64,000 bases of DNA. It comes from CAVQFB01 sp963711675 (GTDB taxonomy: Bacteria > Acidobacteriota > Terriglobia > Terriglobales > Acidobacteriaceae). The translations under genes were made by a program, and so were the position numbers. The stretch is taken from the NCBI GenBank assembly GCA_963711675.1, contig CAVQFB010000006.1, positions 248,001 to 312,000 of the forward strand, read 5' to 3'. This document shows positions 35,123 to 44,031 of the stretch, one piece after another (the first letter of the stretch is position 1; every line of letters begins with the position of its first letter). The notes under the pieces were generated by a model that was not told where the DNA came from, made no database searches, and was given only the letters and a program-made list of their open reading frames with translations.

Positions 35123-35440
35123 CTAGTGATGATCCTTGCCTGAGCTCGTTGATGCCAAACGCACTTCCGCAGCCAGCAGTTTGTCGTCATGTTTGCGGGC
35201 ATGAATCACGACCCGGTCGCCGACGTGAACCTCCGACAGCGAGATTCCCTGTTCGGCGCGAATCACCTTGGTCGTCTTGTCGACCTCCACTTCCTTCACC
35301 TCACCCTTAGGTGTTTTCACCGTCAGGGAATGGTCGGAGATGGCGGTGACCGTTCCCAGAATGTGCTCCATGTCGCCGTGCGCGAATGCCGTCGCTGCCA
35401 GCGCGAGAATAGCCAACACCAATATTGTTTTCTTCAGCAC
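35123..35440 (-). CDS. Small exported DUF5666/OB-like protein
   Basis: 105 residues starting at GTG 35440 with AGGAGATTAC upstream. Signal peptide KKTILVLAILALAATAFA, then a beta-rich domain HILGTVTAISDHSLTVKTPKGE with KTTKVIRAEQ and VGDRVVIHARKHDDKL, resembling DUF5666 or CusF-like small barrels. The His-rich ends (HGDMEH; KDHH) could bind metal. The frame is open further upstream, but that part is the REP-like repeat copy B and is not coding. Lies 17 bases before the TonB receptor gene, likely co-transcribed. Confidence 0.82.
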   Translation of the reverse strand: MLKKTILVLAILALAATAFAHGDMEHILGTVTAISDHSLTVKTPKGEVKEVEVDKTTKVIRAEQGISLSEVHVGDRVVIHARKHDDKLLAAEVRLASTSSGKDHH

Positions 35441-35495
35441 GTAATCTCCTTCAAACTTGGAATTGAACTCGTCCCAAACATGATTTCGGTAGGAG

Positions 35496-35547
35496 GGCAC
35501 GACTTTAGTCGTGCCGCTAGCTTGCTTGAACTCGAGGGCTTTAGCCC
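35496..35547. repeat. Two-hairpin palindromic repeat (REP-like), copy B
   Basis: Hairpin 1 is GGCACGAC-TTTA-GTCGTGCC (35496-35515); hairpin 2 is GGGC-TTTA-GCCC (35536-35547). Flanks AGGAGGGCA and CCCTGAGG resemble copy D. Confidence 0.8.
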
Positions 35548-35593
35548 CTGAGGTCTGGCCTTCGGCCCTGTAAAACCAACTCTGAGACAACCC

Positions 35594-36184
35594 TTAGTGT
35601 TTGTGATCGTCATTACTATTCGACCCGCCGTTCAGAAAATCCTGTTCCGCTTTTTCCTCTTGAATGTCCGCCGCGCTTCGCGGATTGAAATGCTCCATCA
35701 TCTTCATTTCTTCGGGCATGATTTTCGGCAGATGGCGAATGAACACCACCAGCTTCCAGCTATCCTCGTCGCGGTCTGCCTCGCCCCACGCCGGCATTCC
35801 GGTCCAGCGCACCCCGTTGTGGATGATGTAGTACAACTCTCCATCGGTCAGGTTCTGCGTCGCCGCCAGCCGCATGTCGGGCGCGCGCGGGTAAAGATGA
35901 CGCCCCATCTCCGTATCACCGCCCCCGTCGTTGCCGTGGCAGCTTGCGCAATGGTCGGCAAAATGGTGCGTGGCTTCCTGCAGCAACTCCGGAGAACTCG
36001 TAAAGGGATTCTGAGCGTTCCGCGCCTTCTTCGGTATGGAAAGGCTGCGCAGGCGGTAGGCTAGCCAAGCCTCCGCCGCCGAGGGCGTCTCCCGCGCACT
36101 GGAAGAAATATGCATTGCCGCATAGGCAGCAAGACCAGCCGCCAAAACCAGCAAAGCGACAGCGAATTTCAATCCACGGGCCAT
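35594..36184 (-). CDS. Membrane-anchored or exported c-type cytochrome
   Basis: 196 residues. N-terminal hydrophobic segment (LKFAVALLVLAAGLAAYAAM) acts as signal or anchor. One heme-binding CASCH motif near residue 80 in FADHCASCHGNDGGGD, with a distal Met in GVRWTGMPAWGE as sixth ligand. The fold is class-I cytochrome c. It transfers electrons in the periplasm. The Glu/Met/His-rich C-terminal tail (MPEEMKMMEHFNP ... DDHKH) is unusual and may bind metal. Same strand as the SCO1/TonB-receptor group. Confidence 0.9.
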   Translation of the reverse strand: MARGLKFAVALLVLAAGLAAYAAMHISSSARETPSAAEAWLAYRLRSLSIPKKARNAQNPFTSSPELLQEATHHFADHCASCHGNDGGGDTEMGRHLYPRAPDMRLAATQNLTDGELYYIIHNGVRWTGMPAWGEADRDEDSWKLVVFIRHLPKIMPEEMKMMEHFNPRSAADIQEEKAEQDFLNGGSNSNDDHKH

Positions 36185-36329
36185 TCTTGTTTTGCCGCAA
36201 AGCGCGGGCTTCGTGTCGTGGAAAACGGGGACGGCGCGGTCACCTCACCCAGAGTCCAAATCTGTTCTCTGACGTGCGGAGCTAAACGCCGATCGGTGCG
36301 AACCCGGTTGGGAAACTACCCAGGAGAAC

Positions 36330-36683
36330 TCAGAGAAGAGAAGGTGGAGGACCGCGAACGTAACGCGAGGCAATCAGGTCGGCACCGGATAAGGAAAGAT
36401 AGCTCAGCGCCGCCAGCGAATGACTTTGCGGGGCAAGCTGCCCACCGGCCGCAGGCTGAGGCTGTGCCCACTGGGCTACGGCCAGCGCTCGGCAGCAGGA
36501 GTGCTGTCCGCAATCGTTCGACTGGAACGTCGTTTCCGACGAGGCGCCCGCCGATTCATGGCAGCGGTGAGCCTTGCGAAGACAGCAAGCATGAGGAGGT
36601 TGGGACGAGAACGCCATCGCCAGCGGGGCGAACGTGCCCACAAGCGCAGCTAACAACAATAGTCTGGCGGTCAGTCGATGCAT
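36330..36683 (-). CDS. Small Cys/His-rich secreted protein, unknown function
   Basis: 117 residues starting MHRLTARLLLLAALVGTFAPLAMA, a clear signal peptide. The mature part has HACCLRKAHRCHES and NDCGQHSCCRA, seven Cys and several His in about 50 residues, a pattern seen in proposed metal- or redox-binding secreted proteins. No family was recognised with confidence. Start at 36683 is chosen for the signal peptide. It heads the minus-strand redox/copper cluster, 145 bases before the cytochrome gene. Codon use is normal. Confidence 0.7.
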   Translation of the reverse strand: MHRLTARLLLLAALVGTFAPLAMAFSSQPPHACCLRKAHRCHESAGASSETTFQSNDCGQHSCCRALAVAQWAQPQPAAGGQLAPQSHSLAALSYLSLSGADLIASRYVRGPPPSLL

Positions 36684-37328
36684 TTCAGCTGCTTGTGCCC
36701 CACACTTTCGTGGCGAACTGTGCCAACAGAATAGGTTAGAGAAAGCCATAATGCAAGTTGAGGCGTTTTGCGGGCGTGAGCGAAGCGGGAGCCCGCGTGC
36801 CGAAATCCCGAGCGTAGTCGAGGGATCTGGTTGACGTGTTTACGCGGCCCGGTTCGACAACCTGTTTTCGCTCGATCCCACAGAAGTAACCAGAAAAGGC
36901 TCGAATCCTTCACTCTTCCTCCGTGTCCCCTGTGTCCTCTGTGGTTTTGGTTTTGCGTGCGCCCCTTTCCGAGTTGAGACCTCAATTTGCCATGTGTTAG
37001 CATCTGAAGTTTTCGTAGGCGCTCTCCAGCAGGCCTGTACTCTGGCACTCGGTCATTTTCCATAGCTGAACCTTCTGGAGACGAAGGAGCCCTGGCGAAG
37101 CAGGTTTTCATCGCAAGCAGATCGATAGCAGGAGGCAGCGGCCGGGCACGAAGTCACTGAAGACCGGGGCTTAGATTCTCTTGTCCTACGCGGTATGCAG
37201 CGGGTCCAACGAAGCGCGAGGGCCCGCCCTTCCACGCGAAAGCCAGGATTTCCAAAGACTGGAGACTCGGTTCGGGAAGTGTATGGTCTGAAATATGTCC
37301 GGCCAGGCCCCACGCAAGGAGCTGATCC
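36684..37328. other. 645-base intergenic region between the redox cluster and EF-G paralogue
   Basis: Contains the 9-bp tandem repeat at 36919-36945 and, around 36770-36830, a CCCGAGCGTAGTCGAGGG stretch of a dispersed class also seen near 40340. The rest (36950-37328) presumably holds the EF-G promoter. No supported gene. Confidence 0.45.
36919..36945. repeat. 9-bp tandem repeat
   Basis: Three 9-bp units: CTCCGTGTC, CCCTGTGTC and CTCTGTGGT. Same unit type as at 15453-15479. Confidence 0.65.
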
Positions 37329-39434
37329 GTGAAAGTTTACGAAGGCGCGAATACCCGTAATGTAGTGTTGGTCGGCCACGGTCATGCCGGCAAAACCTCC
37401 CTCGTCTCCGCCATGCTTTACACCGCCGGAGCCAGCCAGCGTCTGGGCCGCGTCGACGATGGCAGCGCCCCCACCGACTACGACGAAGAAGAAGTCGCCC
37501 GCAAGATGTCCATCAGCACCGGCCTCGCCTATGCCGAGTGGGGCAAGACCAAAATCAACTTCCTCGATACTCCCGGCTTCAACATGTTTGTGCACGAGGC
37601 CCGTCTGGCCATGCCGGCGATAGAGTCTGCGCTGGTCGTGGTGGATGGCGTCGCCGGCGTCGAAGTCGTGACCGAGCGTGTTTGGGGCTATTGCGATGAA
37701 ATCAGCCTGCCCCGGATGATCGTCGTCAGCCGCATGGATCGTGAGCGTGCCGACGCCACCCGCGTGATGGAATCCCTCACCAAGGCCTTTGGCCGCCTGG
37801 TCATGCCGCTGCAGATGCCGATCGGCAGTGAAAAGAATCTGACCGGAATCATCGACCTGGTCCGCATGAAGGCCTACACCTACGAACTGGGGGGCAGCGG
37901 AAAAGGCAAAGAGGGCGAGATCCCCGCCAACCTCAAAGACGCCGCCCAGGAGCAGCACGAAAAGCTGGTCGAACTCGTGGCCGAGGGCAAAGATGCCTTG
38001 ATGGAAGAATTCTTCGAAAAGGGAACTATTCCGGAGGAGGATCTGGTTCCGGCTCTCCACGAAGCTATTCGCGAAGATCGCATCTTCCCCGTCCTGTTCA
38101 CTTCCGGCTTGGGCAACGTCGGAGTCGACGAGCTTATGGACTTCATCGTCGACTACACGCCCGCACCTGTCGAGCGGGGCTCGGTACAGGGCGAAGTGAC
38201 CACCGGAAACGGCGAGCCGCCGGCGCGCAAGGTGGACGACTCCGCGCCCCTCTCCTTATATGTCTTCAAGACTGTCTCCGATGCCTTCGCCGGCCGAATC
38301 TCTTATTTCAAAGTCTGCTCGGGCGTCTTGAAGAACGACGCCACCGTGCAGAACTTCACTCGAAATTCGCAGGAAAAGCTGGCTCATATCTCGATCATGC
38401 AGGGCAAGACCGCCGTGCCTGTGACCGAACTGCGTGCCGGTGACATCGGCGCCGTCGCCAAACTTAAAGACACGCTCACCGGCGACACGCTTGGCGACAA
38501 GGTCGCGCCGATCCAGTATCCCAAGGTGAAGCTGCCCGAACCGGCCATCACCTTTGCCATCGAACCGAAGACCCGCGCCGACGAAGACAAACTCGGCGTC
38601 GGTGTTCACAAGATGCTGGAAGAGGACGCCATGCTGCGCTTCTTCCGCGATCCGCAAACCAAGGAATTCCTCATCGCAGGCACGGGACAGCAGCACATCG
38701 AAGTCATCGTCTCCAAGATGAGGAAGCGCTATCACACCGAGGTCGTGCTCAAGGCGCCGAAGGTGCCATACCGCGAGACCATCCGCGGCAAGGCCGACGT
38801 CCAGGGGCGCCACAAGAAGCAAACCGGCGGTCACGGGCAATACGGAGATTGCAAGATCAAGATGGAACCGCTACCGCGCGGTGGTGAGTTTGAATTTGTA
38901 AACGACATTTTTGGCGGCGCCATCCCCAGGAACTTCATTCCCGCCGTCGAAAAGGGAATTAAAGATGCCGCCGCCCGCGGATACCTGGCTGGATTTCCTG
39001 TGGTCGACTTCCGCGTCGTGCTCTACGACGGCTCCTACCACGATGTCGACTCGAACGACCTCTCCTTCCAGATGGCAGGGCGCATCGCCTTTAAAAAAGC
39101 CATGGAGCAGGCCCGGCCTACACTGCTCGAACCGGTCATGTCGGTTGAGATCACGGTGCCGGACGAATTTGCCGGCAGCATCATGGGCGACCTGAACAGC
39201 CGCCGCGGCCGCATTCAGGGCATGGACAACAAGGGTGGCAACACTGTGGTAAAGGCCGAAGTGCCGATGGCGGAAATGCTCACCTATGGCGTGGATTTGA
39301 CTTCGATGACGCAGGGCCGCGGCAGCTTCAACATGGAAATGAATCACTACGATGTAGTGCCCGCCCAGTTGCAGGAGAAGATCGTCGAGAAGGCGAAGGC
39401 GGCGCGCGGCGAGCAGCCGGAAGAAGAGGAGTAA
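37329..39434 (+). CDS. Elongation factor G paralogue (EF-G2/FusA-like translational GTPase)
   Basis: 701 residues, full EF-G domain order (I-V). The P-loop is GHGHAGKTSL rather than GHIDHGKT, and switch II is FLDTPGFNMFV. The G4 motif reads SRMD instead of NKMD, and the G1/G4 drift marks it as one of the EF-G paralogues, not the main fusA of the ribosomal-protein operon. Domain IV loop GGHGQYGDCKI is conserved. Roles suggested for such paralogues are ribosome recycling or specialised translocation; which applies is unknown. Starts GTG at 37329 with GAGCTGATCC upstream. Stand-alone gene. Confidence 0.9.
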   Translation: MKVYEGANTRNVVLVGHGHAGKTSLVSAMLYTAGASQRLGRVDDGSAPTDYDEEEVARKMSISTGLAYAEWGKTKINFLDTPGFNMFVHEARLAMPAIESALVVVDGVAGVEVVTERVWGYCDEISLPRMIVVSRMDRERADATRVMESLTKAFGRLVMPLQMPIGSEKNLTGIIDLVRMKAYTYELGGSGKGKEGEIPANLKDAAQEQHEKLVELVAEGKDALMEEFFEKGTIPEEDLVPALHEAIREDRIFPVLFTSGLGNVGVDELMDFIVDYTPAPVERGSVQGEVTTGNGEPPARKVDDSAPLSLYVFKTVSDAFAGRISYFKVCSGVLKNDATVQNFTRNSQEKLAHISIMQGKTAVPVTELRAGDIGAVAKLKDTLTGDTLGDKVAPIQYPKVKLPEPAITFAIEPKTRADEDKLGVGVHKMLEEDAMLRFFRDPQTKEFLIAGTGQQHIEVIVSKMRKRYHTEVVLKAPKVPYRETIRGKADVQGRHKKQTGGHGQYGDCKIKMEPLPRGGEFEFVNDIFGGAIPRNFIPAVEKGIKDAAARGYLAGFPVVDFRVVLYDGSYHDVDSNDLSFQMAGRIAFKKAMEQARPTLLEPVMSVEITVPDEFAGSIMGDLNSRRGRIQGMDNKGGNTVVKAEVPMAEMLTYGVDLTSMTQGRGSFNMEMNHYDVVPAQLQEKIVEKAKAARGEQPEEEE

Positions 39435-39501
39435 GTCCCGCTCGGCGGCTGGCAGTGTCCGGTGTAGCGCGGAATCTCGCCCGCGAAGAGCGCTCTGCGA
39501 A

Positions 39502-40248
39502 TTACTTGACCGGCGGTTCCGTCTTCGCGTTGCGCTGTAGCTTGGGCGCCGTCGGCACGGAAACAATCGTCTCCGTCGTGCGGTCCATCTCGTACGTTTC
39601 CTTCTTGCGCGAGCACGACGGCACCGCGAAAACTTCCTCTTCCTCGGGCGTCAATGGCTCGGAATCGAAAACGATTTTGCCTTCCGCGGTAAATCCGCTC
39701 ACACGAATATCCAGCGAGCATTCCCGCTCGAACAGCTTGTGGAAGATGCGCGGGAAATCGGGCTGCTGAAAAGTCCCGTTACGCGCATCGTAGATCACGA
39801 TACTGCGCGTGATGCCCGGCGCTTCGTATTGCCACTCCGCCAGTTCAAGCAACAGGCGGCGGCTGTCGGCAGACCAGTCCACCGGACGCAGTGAATTCCC
39901 GGCTTCGATGTCGCTGGGCTCCTGCAGGAACACAATCTTGTAGTCCGGGCTCTCGTTCGCCACGAACAGGCGTGAACTGTTCACGCACAACGGCCCGGAA
40001 TAACCCGCCGGCCGCTGCGGATATAGCACGTGCGCTTCGTTTTCGGCGTAGGCGCGATGCTTCCCATCGGGCGAGACGAAGATTTCCGTACGCACCGTGC
40101 GTGAAGCCAATGGCGGCTTGTCTCCGCAGGTCGCGTGTGTCGTGTCGGGCGCTGCGGGTGTAGTTGGCGTCGGATTGGCCTGGGCCATGGCGAACGAACT
40201 GGCCAACAACACGAGGAACGTAATTTGCAGAGATGAAATCTTTCGCAC
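39502..40248 (-). CDS. Exported hypothetical protein
   Basis: 248 residues from the GTG at 40248. Signal peptide ISSLQITFLVLLASSFAMA, then TFVSPDGKHRAYAENEA-like and WSADSRRLLLELAEWQ segments that resemble WD40/TolB-type propeller blades, but only two are obvious. It ends with a Lys/Pro-rich tail. Predicted periplasmic. Its start lies next to a GACAC-N5-GTGTC inverted repeat (40271-40285), which could be an operator. Convergent with the EF-G paralogue gene, divergent from the VOC gene. Confidence 0.7.
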   Translation of the reverse strand: MRKISSLQITFLVLLASSFAMAQANPTPTTPAAPDTTHATCGDKPPLASRTVRTEIFVSPDGKHRAYAENEAHVLYPQRPAGYSGPLCVNSSRLFVANESPDYKIVFLQEPSDIEAGNSLRPVDWSADSRRLLLELAEWQYEAPGITRSIVIYDARNGTFQQPDFPRIFHKLFERECSLDIRVSGFTAEGKIVFDSEPLTPEEEEVFAVPSCSRKKETYEMDRTTETIVSVPTAPKLQRNAKTEPPVK

Positions 40249-40502
40249 AGCAGAATTGTAAAGCAGCTTTGACACAGACGGTGTCACCAATTGCGGTCGG
40301 TAATGATGCAGCTTCCGCGGCCACAAATTGCTTGTCATCCCGAGCGCGGCGCTTTTTCTCTTGCCGAGCGAGGGACCTAGGCGAGGCGCGCGAAGCGTCG
40401 CGTTCTCTGCGACGCAATAATCGCGCGTTTGGCTCGCTTCCTTTGTTCCGGGGCCGCCACGCTGTGCTAGCACCAATCCGCCTCCCGAGCTATCCTTCCA
40501 GG

Positions 40503-41473
40503 ATGCGTCCGCACCGACTCTCGCTCCGTCTGTTCCCGCTCACGCTGCTTGCCCTTGCTATCCTTGCGCCTTCTGCTCAGCAACCGTCATCCAAACCTGT
40601 CATGACGCTCAAGGTCGATCACGCCTCCGTCTGCAGTTCAGATCTTGATCCCATGCGGCAGGCCTTCGCCAGCGTCGGCCTTCCCACCGACTACGGCGGT
40701 CCCCACGCCAACGGCGTCACCCAGATGGCGTTGCTCGGTTTCGAAGACGGCTCCTACCTCGAACTGATCGCGCCCATGAAATCGATGGATCACGCCTCAG
40801 GCATGATGTCCGGCTGGGACAAGCTCATGGCAGGCAACGCCGGCCCCTGTGCGTGGGCCATCGGCACGAGTGATATACACGCCGAAGTCGAGCGCCTGAA
40901 ATCGGCAGGCATCAAGGTCACCGGCCCTGAACCCGGCGGGCGCAAGAAGCCCGATAGCACTCAGATCAGCTGGGAAACCGCTTCGGTTGGCGCGGGCGCG
41001 CCGGGAGCAACCCTCCCGTTCATGATCGAGGACAAGACTCCACGCAACCTGCGCGTGCAGACTTCCGCAAGCCTGAAGGGAAGCGGTCTGACAGGAATCG
41101 CCGTCGTCATCCTCGGGGTGAAAGATCTCAACTCCGCAATCGCGCTTTTCCAGAAGGCCTACGGCTGGCCCGCTCCCCAGATCGCGGACCAAAAAGACTT
41201 CGCCGCCTCTCTAGAGATAAAGATCGCCTACTTCCCCGGCACACCCGTGATGCTGGCGGCGCCTCTCGACAAAACTTCCTGGCTCGCCGAGAGACTTGAC
41301 AAATTCGGCCAGAGTCCGGTCGCCTACTTGCTCGGCACGGCGGATTTCACCGCGGCCACCTCGAAGAATTCCACCTCGCAAACTCAGCCCAGTGGTTCGG
41401 TCGCCAACTCGCCTGGTTTGACCAGGAAAAACTTCTTGGCATGAGAATCGGAGTCATCGAAGCGACACGATGA
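40503..41473 (+). pseudogene. VOC (glyoxalase-like) exported protein, frameshift near the 3' end
   Basis: Signal peptide at the start (LRLFPLTLLALAILAPSAQQ), then a glyoxalase/VOC domain (DHASVCSSDLDPMRQAF ... GFEDGSYLELIAP) followed by a second VOC half. In the written frame the last 25 residues are unlike the family. A missing base near 41375 restores HLANSAQWFGRQLAWFDQ and MRIGVIEATR and moves the stop to 41471-41473, so the next gene's ATG (41470) overlaps as ATGA. That clean coupling supports the frameshift as an error. About 323 residues restored. Substrate unknown. Confidence 0.75.
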
Positions 41474-42273
41474 TAAGAAAACCCGCTTCACGGTTCACCG
41501 TCGCAGTCCTGTTAGTTGCAATCGGGATTGCCCTGGGCCAGTCTCCGCAACGCGACCGGTCGAAACATCCGCCTGAGTACACGTTTGAAATTGTTCGACA
41601 GTTTCCTCATGACCAGACAGCTTTCACACAAGGTTTCGCCTATGATGCCGGCTATTTCTACGAGGGGACTGGCTTGAATGGCCGGTCGTCTCTTCGACAA
41701 CTTCGTGTCGAGACTGGCGAGATCGTCCGACAAGTGAACCTGGCGCCCGAGTTCTTTGGCGAAGGAATTACTCTCGCCGGCAAGGAACTTATCCAGCTCA
41801 CTTGGCAGTCACATATCGGATTTGTATATGACCGGAGCGACTTCCGCCGGTTGCGGACCTTCTCCTATCCAGGAGAAGGCTGGGGCATAACCACGAACGG
41901 CCATGACCTCTTCATGAGCGACGGGACTCCTGAGATTCGCGTTCTGGATTCCGGCACGCTTCTCGAAAAGCGGCGCTTTAGCGTACACGACGGCTCAACA
42001 CTGGTCTCTCAATTGAACGAACTGGAGTTCGTGGAGGGACAGATTTTTGCCAATGTCTGGCAGACTGATCGAATCGTGCGCTTCTCTCCGCAAACCGGTG
42101 AGGTCTTGGGATGGATTGATCTAACGGGCCTTCTTAGTCCGATCTACCATCTGGAACCGGGTGCTGTCTTGAACGGCATCGCTTACGATCGGGACAGAAA
42201 ACGGCTATTTGTCACAGGCAAATTGTGGCCTTCCATTTTCGAGATTCGAGTTATCCCCAAGCACCCAAAATAG
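41470..42273 (+). CDS. Glutaminyl-peptide cyclotransferase (plant-type QC), exported
   Basis: 267 residues. Signal peptide RFTVAVLLVAIGIALG, then a five-bladed beta-propeller with FPHDQTAFTQGFAYDAGYFYEGTGLNG, the family signature, and later GWGITTNGHDLFMSDGT and VEGQIFANVWQTDRI. Converts N-terminal Gln to pyroglutamate in exported proteins or peptides. Start overlaps the end of the VOC gene (ATGA), implying translational coupling. It is followed by a short gap and the convergent zinc-ribbon gene. Confidence 0.9.
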   Translation: MIRKPASRFTVAVLLVAIGIALGQSPQRDRSKHPPEYTFEIVRQFPHDQTAFTQGFAYDAGYFYEGTGLNGRSSLRQLRVETGEIVRQVNLAPEFFGEGITLAGKELIQLTWQSHIGFVYDRSDFRRLRTFSYPGEGWGITTNGHDLFMSDGTPEIRVLDSGTLLEKRRFSVHDGSTLVSQLNELEFVEGQIFANVWQTDRIVRFSPQTGEVLGWIDLTGLLSPIYHLEPGAVLNGIAYDRDRKRLFVTGKLWPSIFEIRVIPKHPK

Positions 42274-42350
42274 AGGCGCCGGATCGAAGCCCAGAACCAG
42301 GAACGTCGCTGGGCATAACAGCGCCTTCGCACCCAGGGGAGAATAGAACT

Positions 42351-43897
42351 CTATTCTTTTTCAAGCTCCACGCGCCGATTCAAAGCTCGCCCTTCGATAG
42401 TGTCATTCGTCGCCTTCGGGCGCGAAGCACCGTAGCCCGCTGTCGTCAGCCGGTCCCCGTCGATCTGATACTGCTCCACCAGGGCCTGTTTCACCGCGGC
42501 CGCCCGCTTCTGCGAAAGATCCAAATTGTAGGCATCGCCGCCGATATTATCCGTGTGCCCATCCACCTTTAATTTCCATTCCGGGTTCTTCTTCATCACG
42601 TCCGCAATTTCCTTCAGGACCGGCTCTGATTCCGGCCGGATCGTGGCCGACGCCGTGTCAAAGTAAATCCCGTACACCTCCACTTTCCCGGTGTCCTTCA
42701 GCTGCTGCTCCATCTTGCTCTCGACCGGGAAGGAAATCTTCACCACCTTGAGCTCGAACTTCTCTTCATTCATGTGGAAGTCGAGCGTCACGGGAACGTT
42801 GGGATCGTCGAGAAAATAAACATCCGTCGTCTGGTCGCCGAACTTGCCCCGGGCATGGATCGCCGGCAAACTCACTTGCTGACCGTTCACGATGGCGGTA
42901 AACGGCACCTGCCCGGGCTCGACCCGTGTTAAAGTCCCGCCCTGTCTAACCGTCTCTACCTGCCGCCCAGCTCTATTCTCGACGTCAACGTAGGCAAGTT
43001 CGGCGGGCTGGTTGGACTTCAACGCGTTATAGACGTTCATGGGCATAGTGAACATCGAAACGTCGGTCACCAGCTGCGCCGCCGTCGAGCCATAGACCGT
43101 CATATACTTGGACGCGTTCAGCATCGCAGTGCGGCACACCGTGCGCGTGCCGGTCGCGTTTGACGCATTGGGACGAGGCGCAGAGCCATTCATCGTGACC
43201 GAATCCGCGTCCATCTTCGACAGCTGCAGCAGGCTCTCCACATCACCCTGCTTGGTCGTCCACACACGCGCGAGGGTGAGTCCTTGCTTCAGCGGGATGG
43301 TGGCTGCTGGGTCGGACTGCTTGTTGGCCTCTACCTGCGTCGGATCAAGCGGCGGACAAGCCGTCGGCGACGGCTGCCCCACAGGAGCAGACTGGCCGAG
43401 GTTCCCTAGCGCTCCCATCGGACCGCCGCCCTGCTTCATCTCCTGCCTGGCGGTCGACACAACTTCCTCGGCCTTCCGTTTCACGCGATACGCTACGTAG
43501 AAGCAGGTCGCCATGCCCATGATCAGGCCAAGGGCGATCAATCCCAGGAAAACCCACAGGAGCGTCATCAGGGAACTTTTTGGCGCAGGGGAACCGGTTG
43601 TTGCGGGAGATGTGGCCGGGGCAGCAGGTCTTGGCGTGGCCAAGACTGGCGGCGCAGGTGCCACAACATTCGGTTGCGGCGGAATCGCCGCGGCTGGCGG
43701 CGTAACCGCGGAGGACGTGACTTGTGGAGGCACTGGTGGTGTCGCGGGAGGAACCACGGGCGGCGCAGGAGGTGTTGCTGGAGAAACGACCGGTGGCGGT
43801 GGCAACCAGCTCCGACGGACTGCGCATTCGCTCCGCACTTGGCGCAGAACTTCGCTCCTGCTGCGAGCGCCCCGCCGCAATTGACGCAGAATGCCAT
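42351..43897 (-). pseudogene. Zinc-ribbon / OmpA-domain membrane protein, frameshift in the Pro/Ala linker
   Basis: The N-terminal frame begins MAFCVNCGGALAAGAKFCAKCG, a zinc_ribbon_2 domain (CxxC...CxxC). The rest lies in the next frame: a Pro/Ala/Val-rich linker, a membrane helix (LLWVFLGLIALGLIMGMATCFYVAY), a middle domain, and a C-terminal OmpA peptidoglycan-binding domain (YFDTASATIRPESE ... VDGHTDNIGGDAYNLDLSQKRAAAVKQAL). One base appears missing near 43790-43815. Restored length about 515 residues. The zinc ribbon would be cytoplasmic and OmpA periplasmic. Divergent from ruvB. Confidence 0.78.
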
Positions 43898-44031
43898 CGC
43901 CCCGTTGGACTGGCACGTTACAAAGCAGACCGGCGAAAGTCAATCCGGAAACGCTTCCCCGCACATAATTAAACAAGACTCTGTCGACCAGGCCTTCCAA
44001 CGTACAAGAAAGAACTGGTAACATCCGGCCA

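Noticed and set aside
37053..38060. 335-residue open frame antisense to the EF-G paralogue
   Set aside because: Overlaps conserved EF-G G domain in the opposite strand; composition of a shadow.
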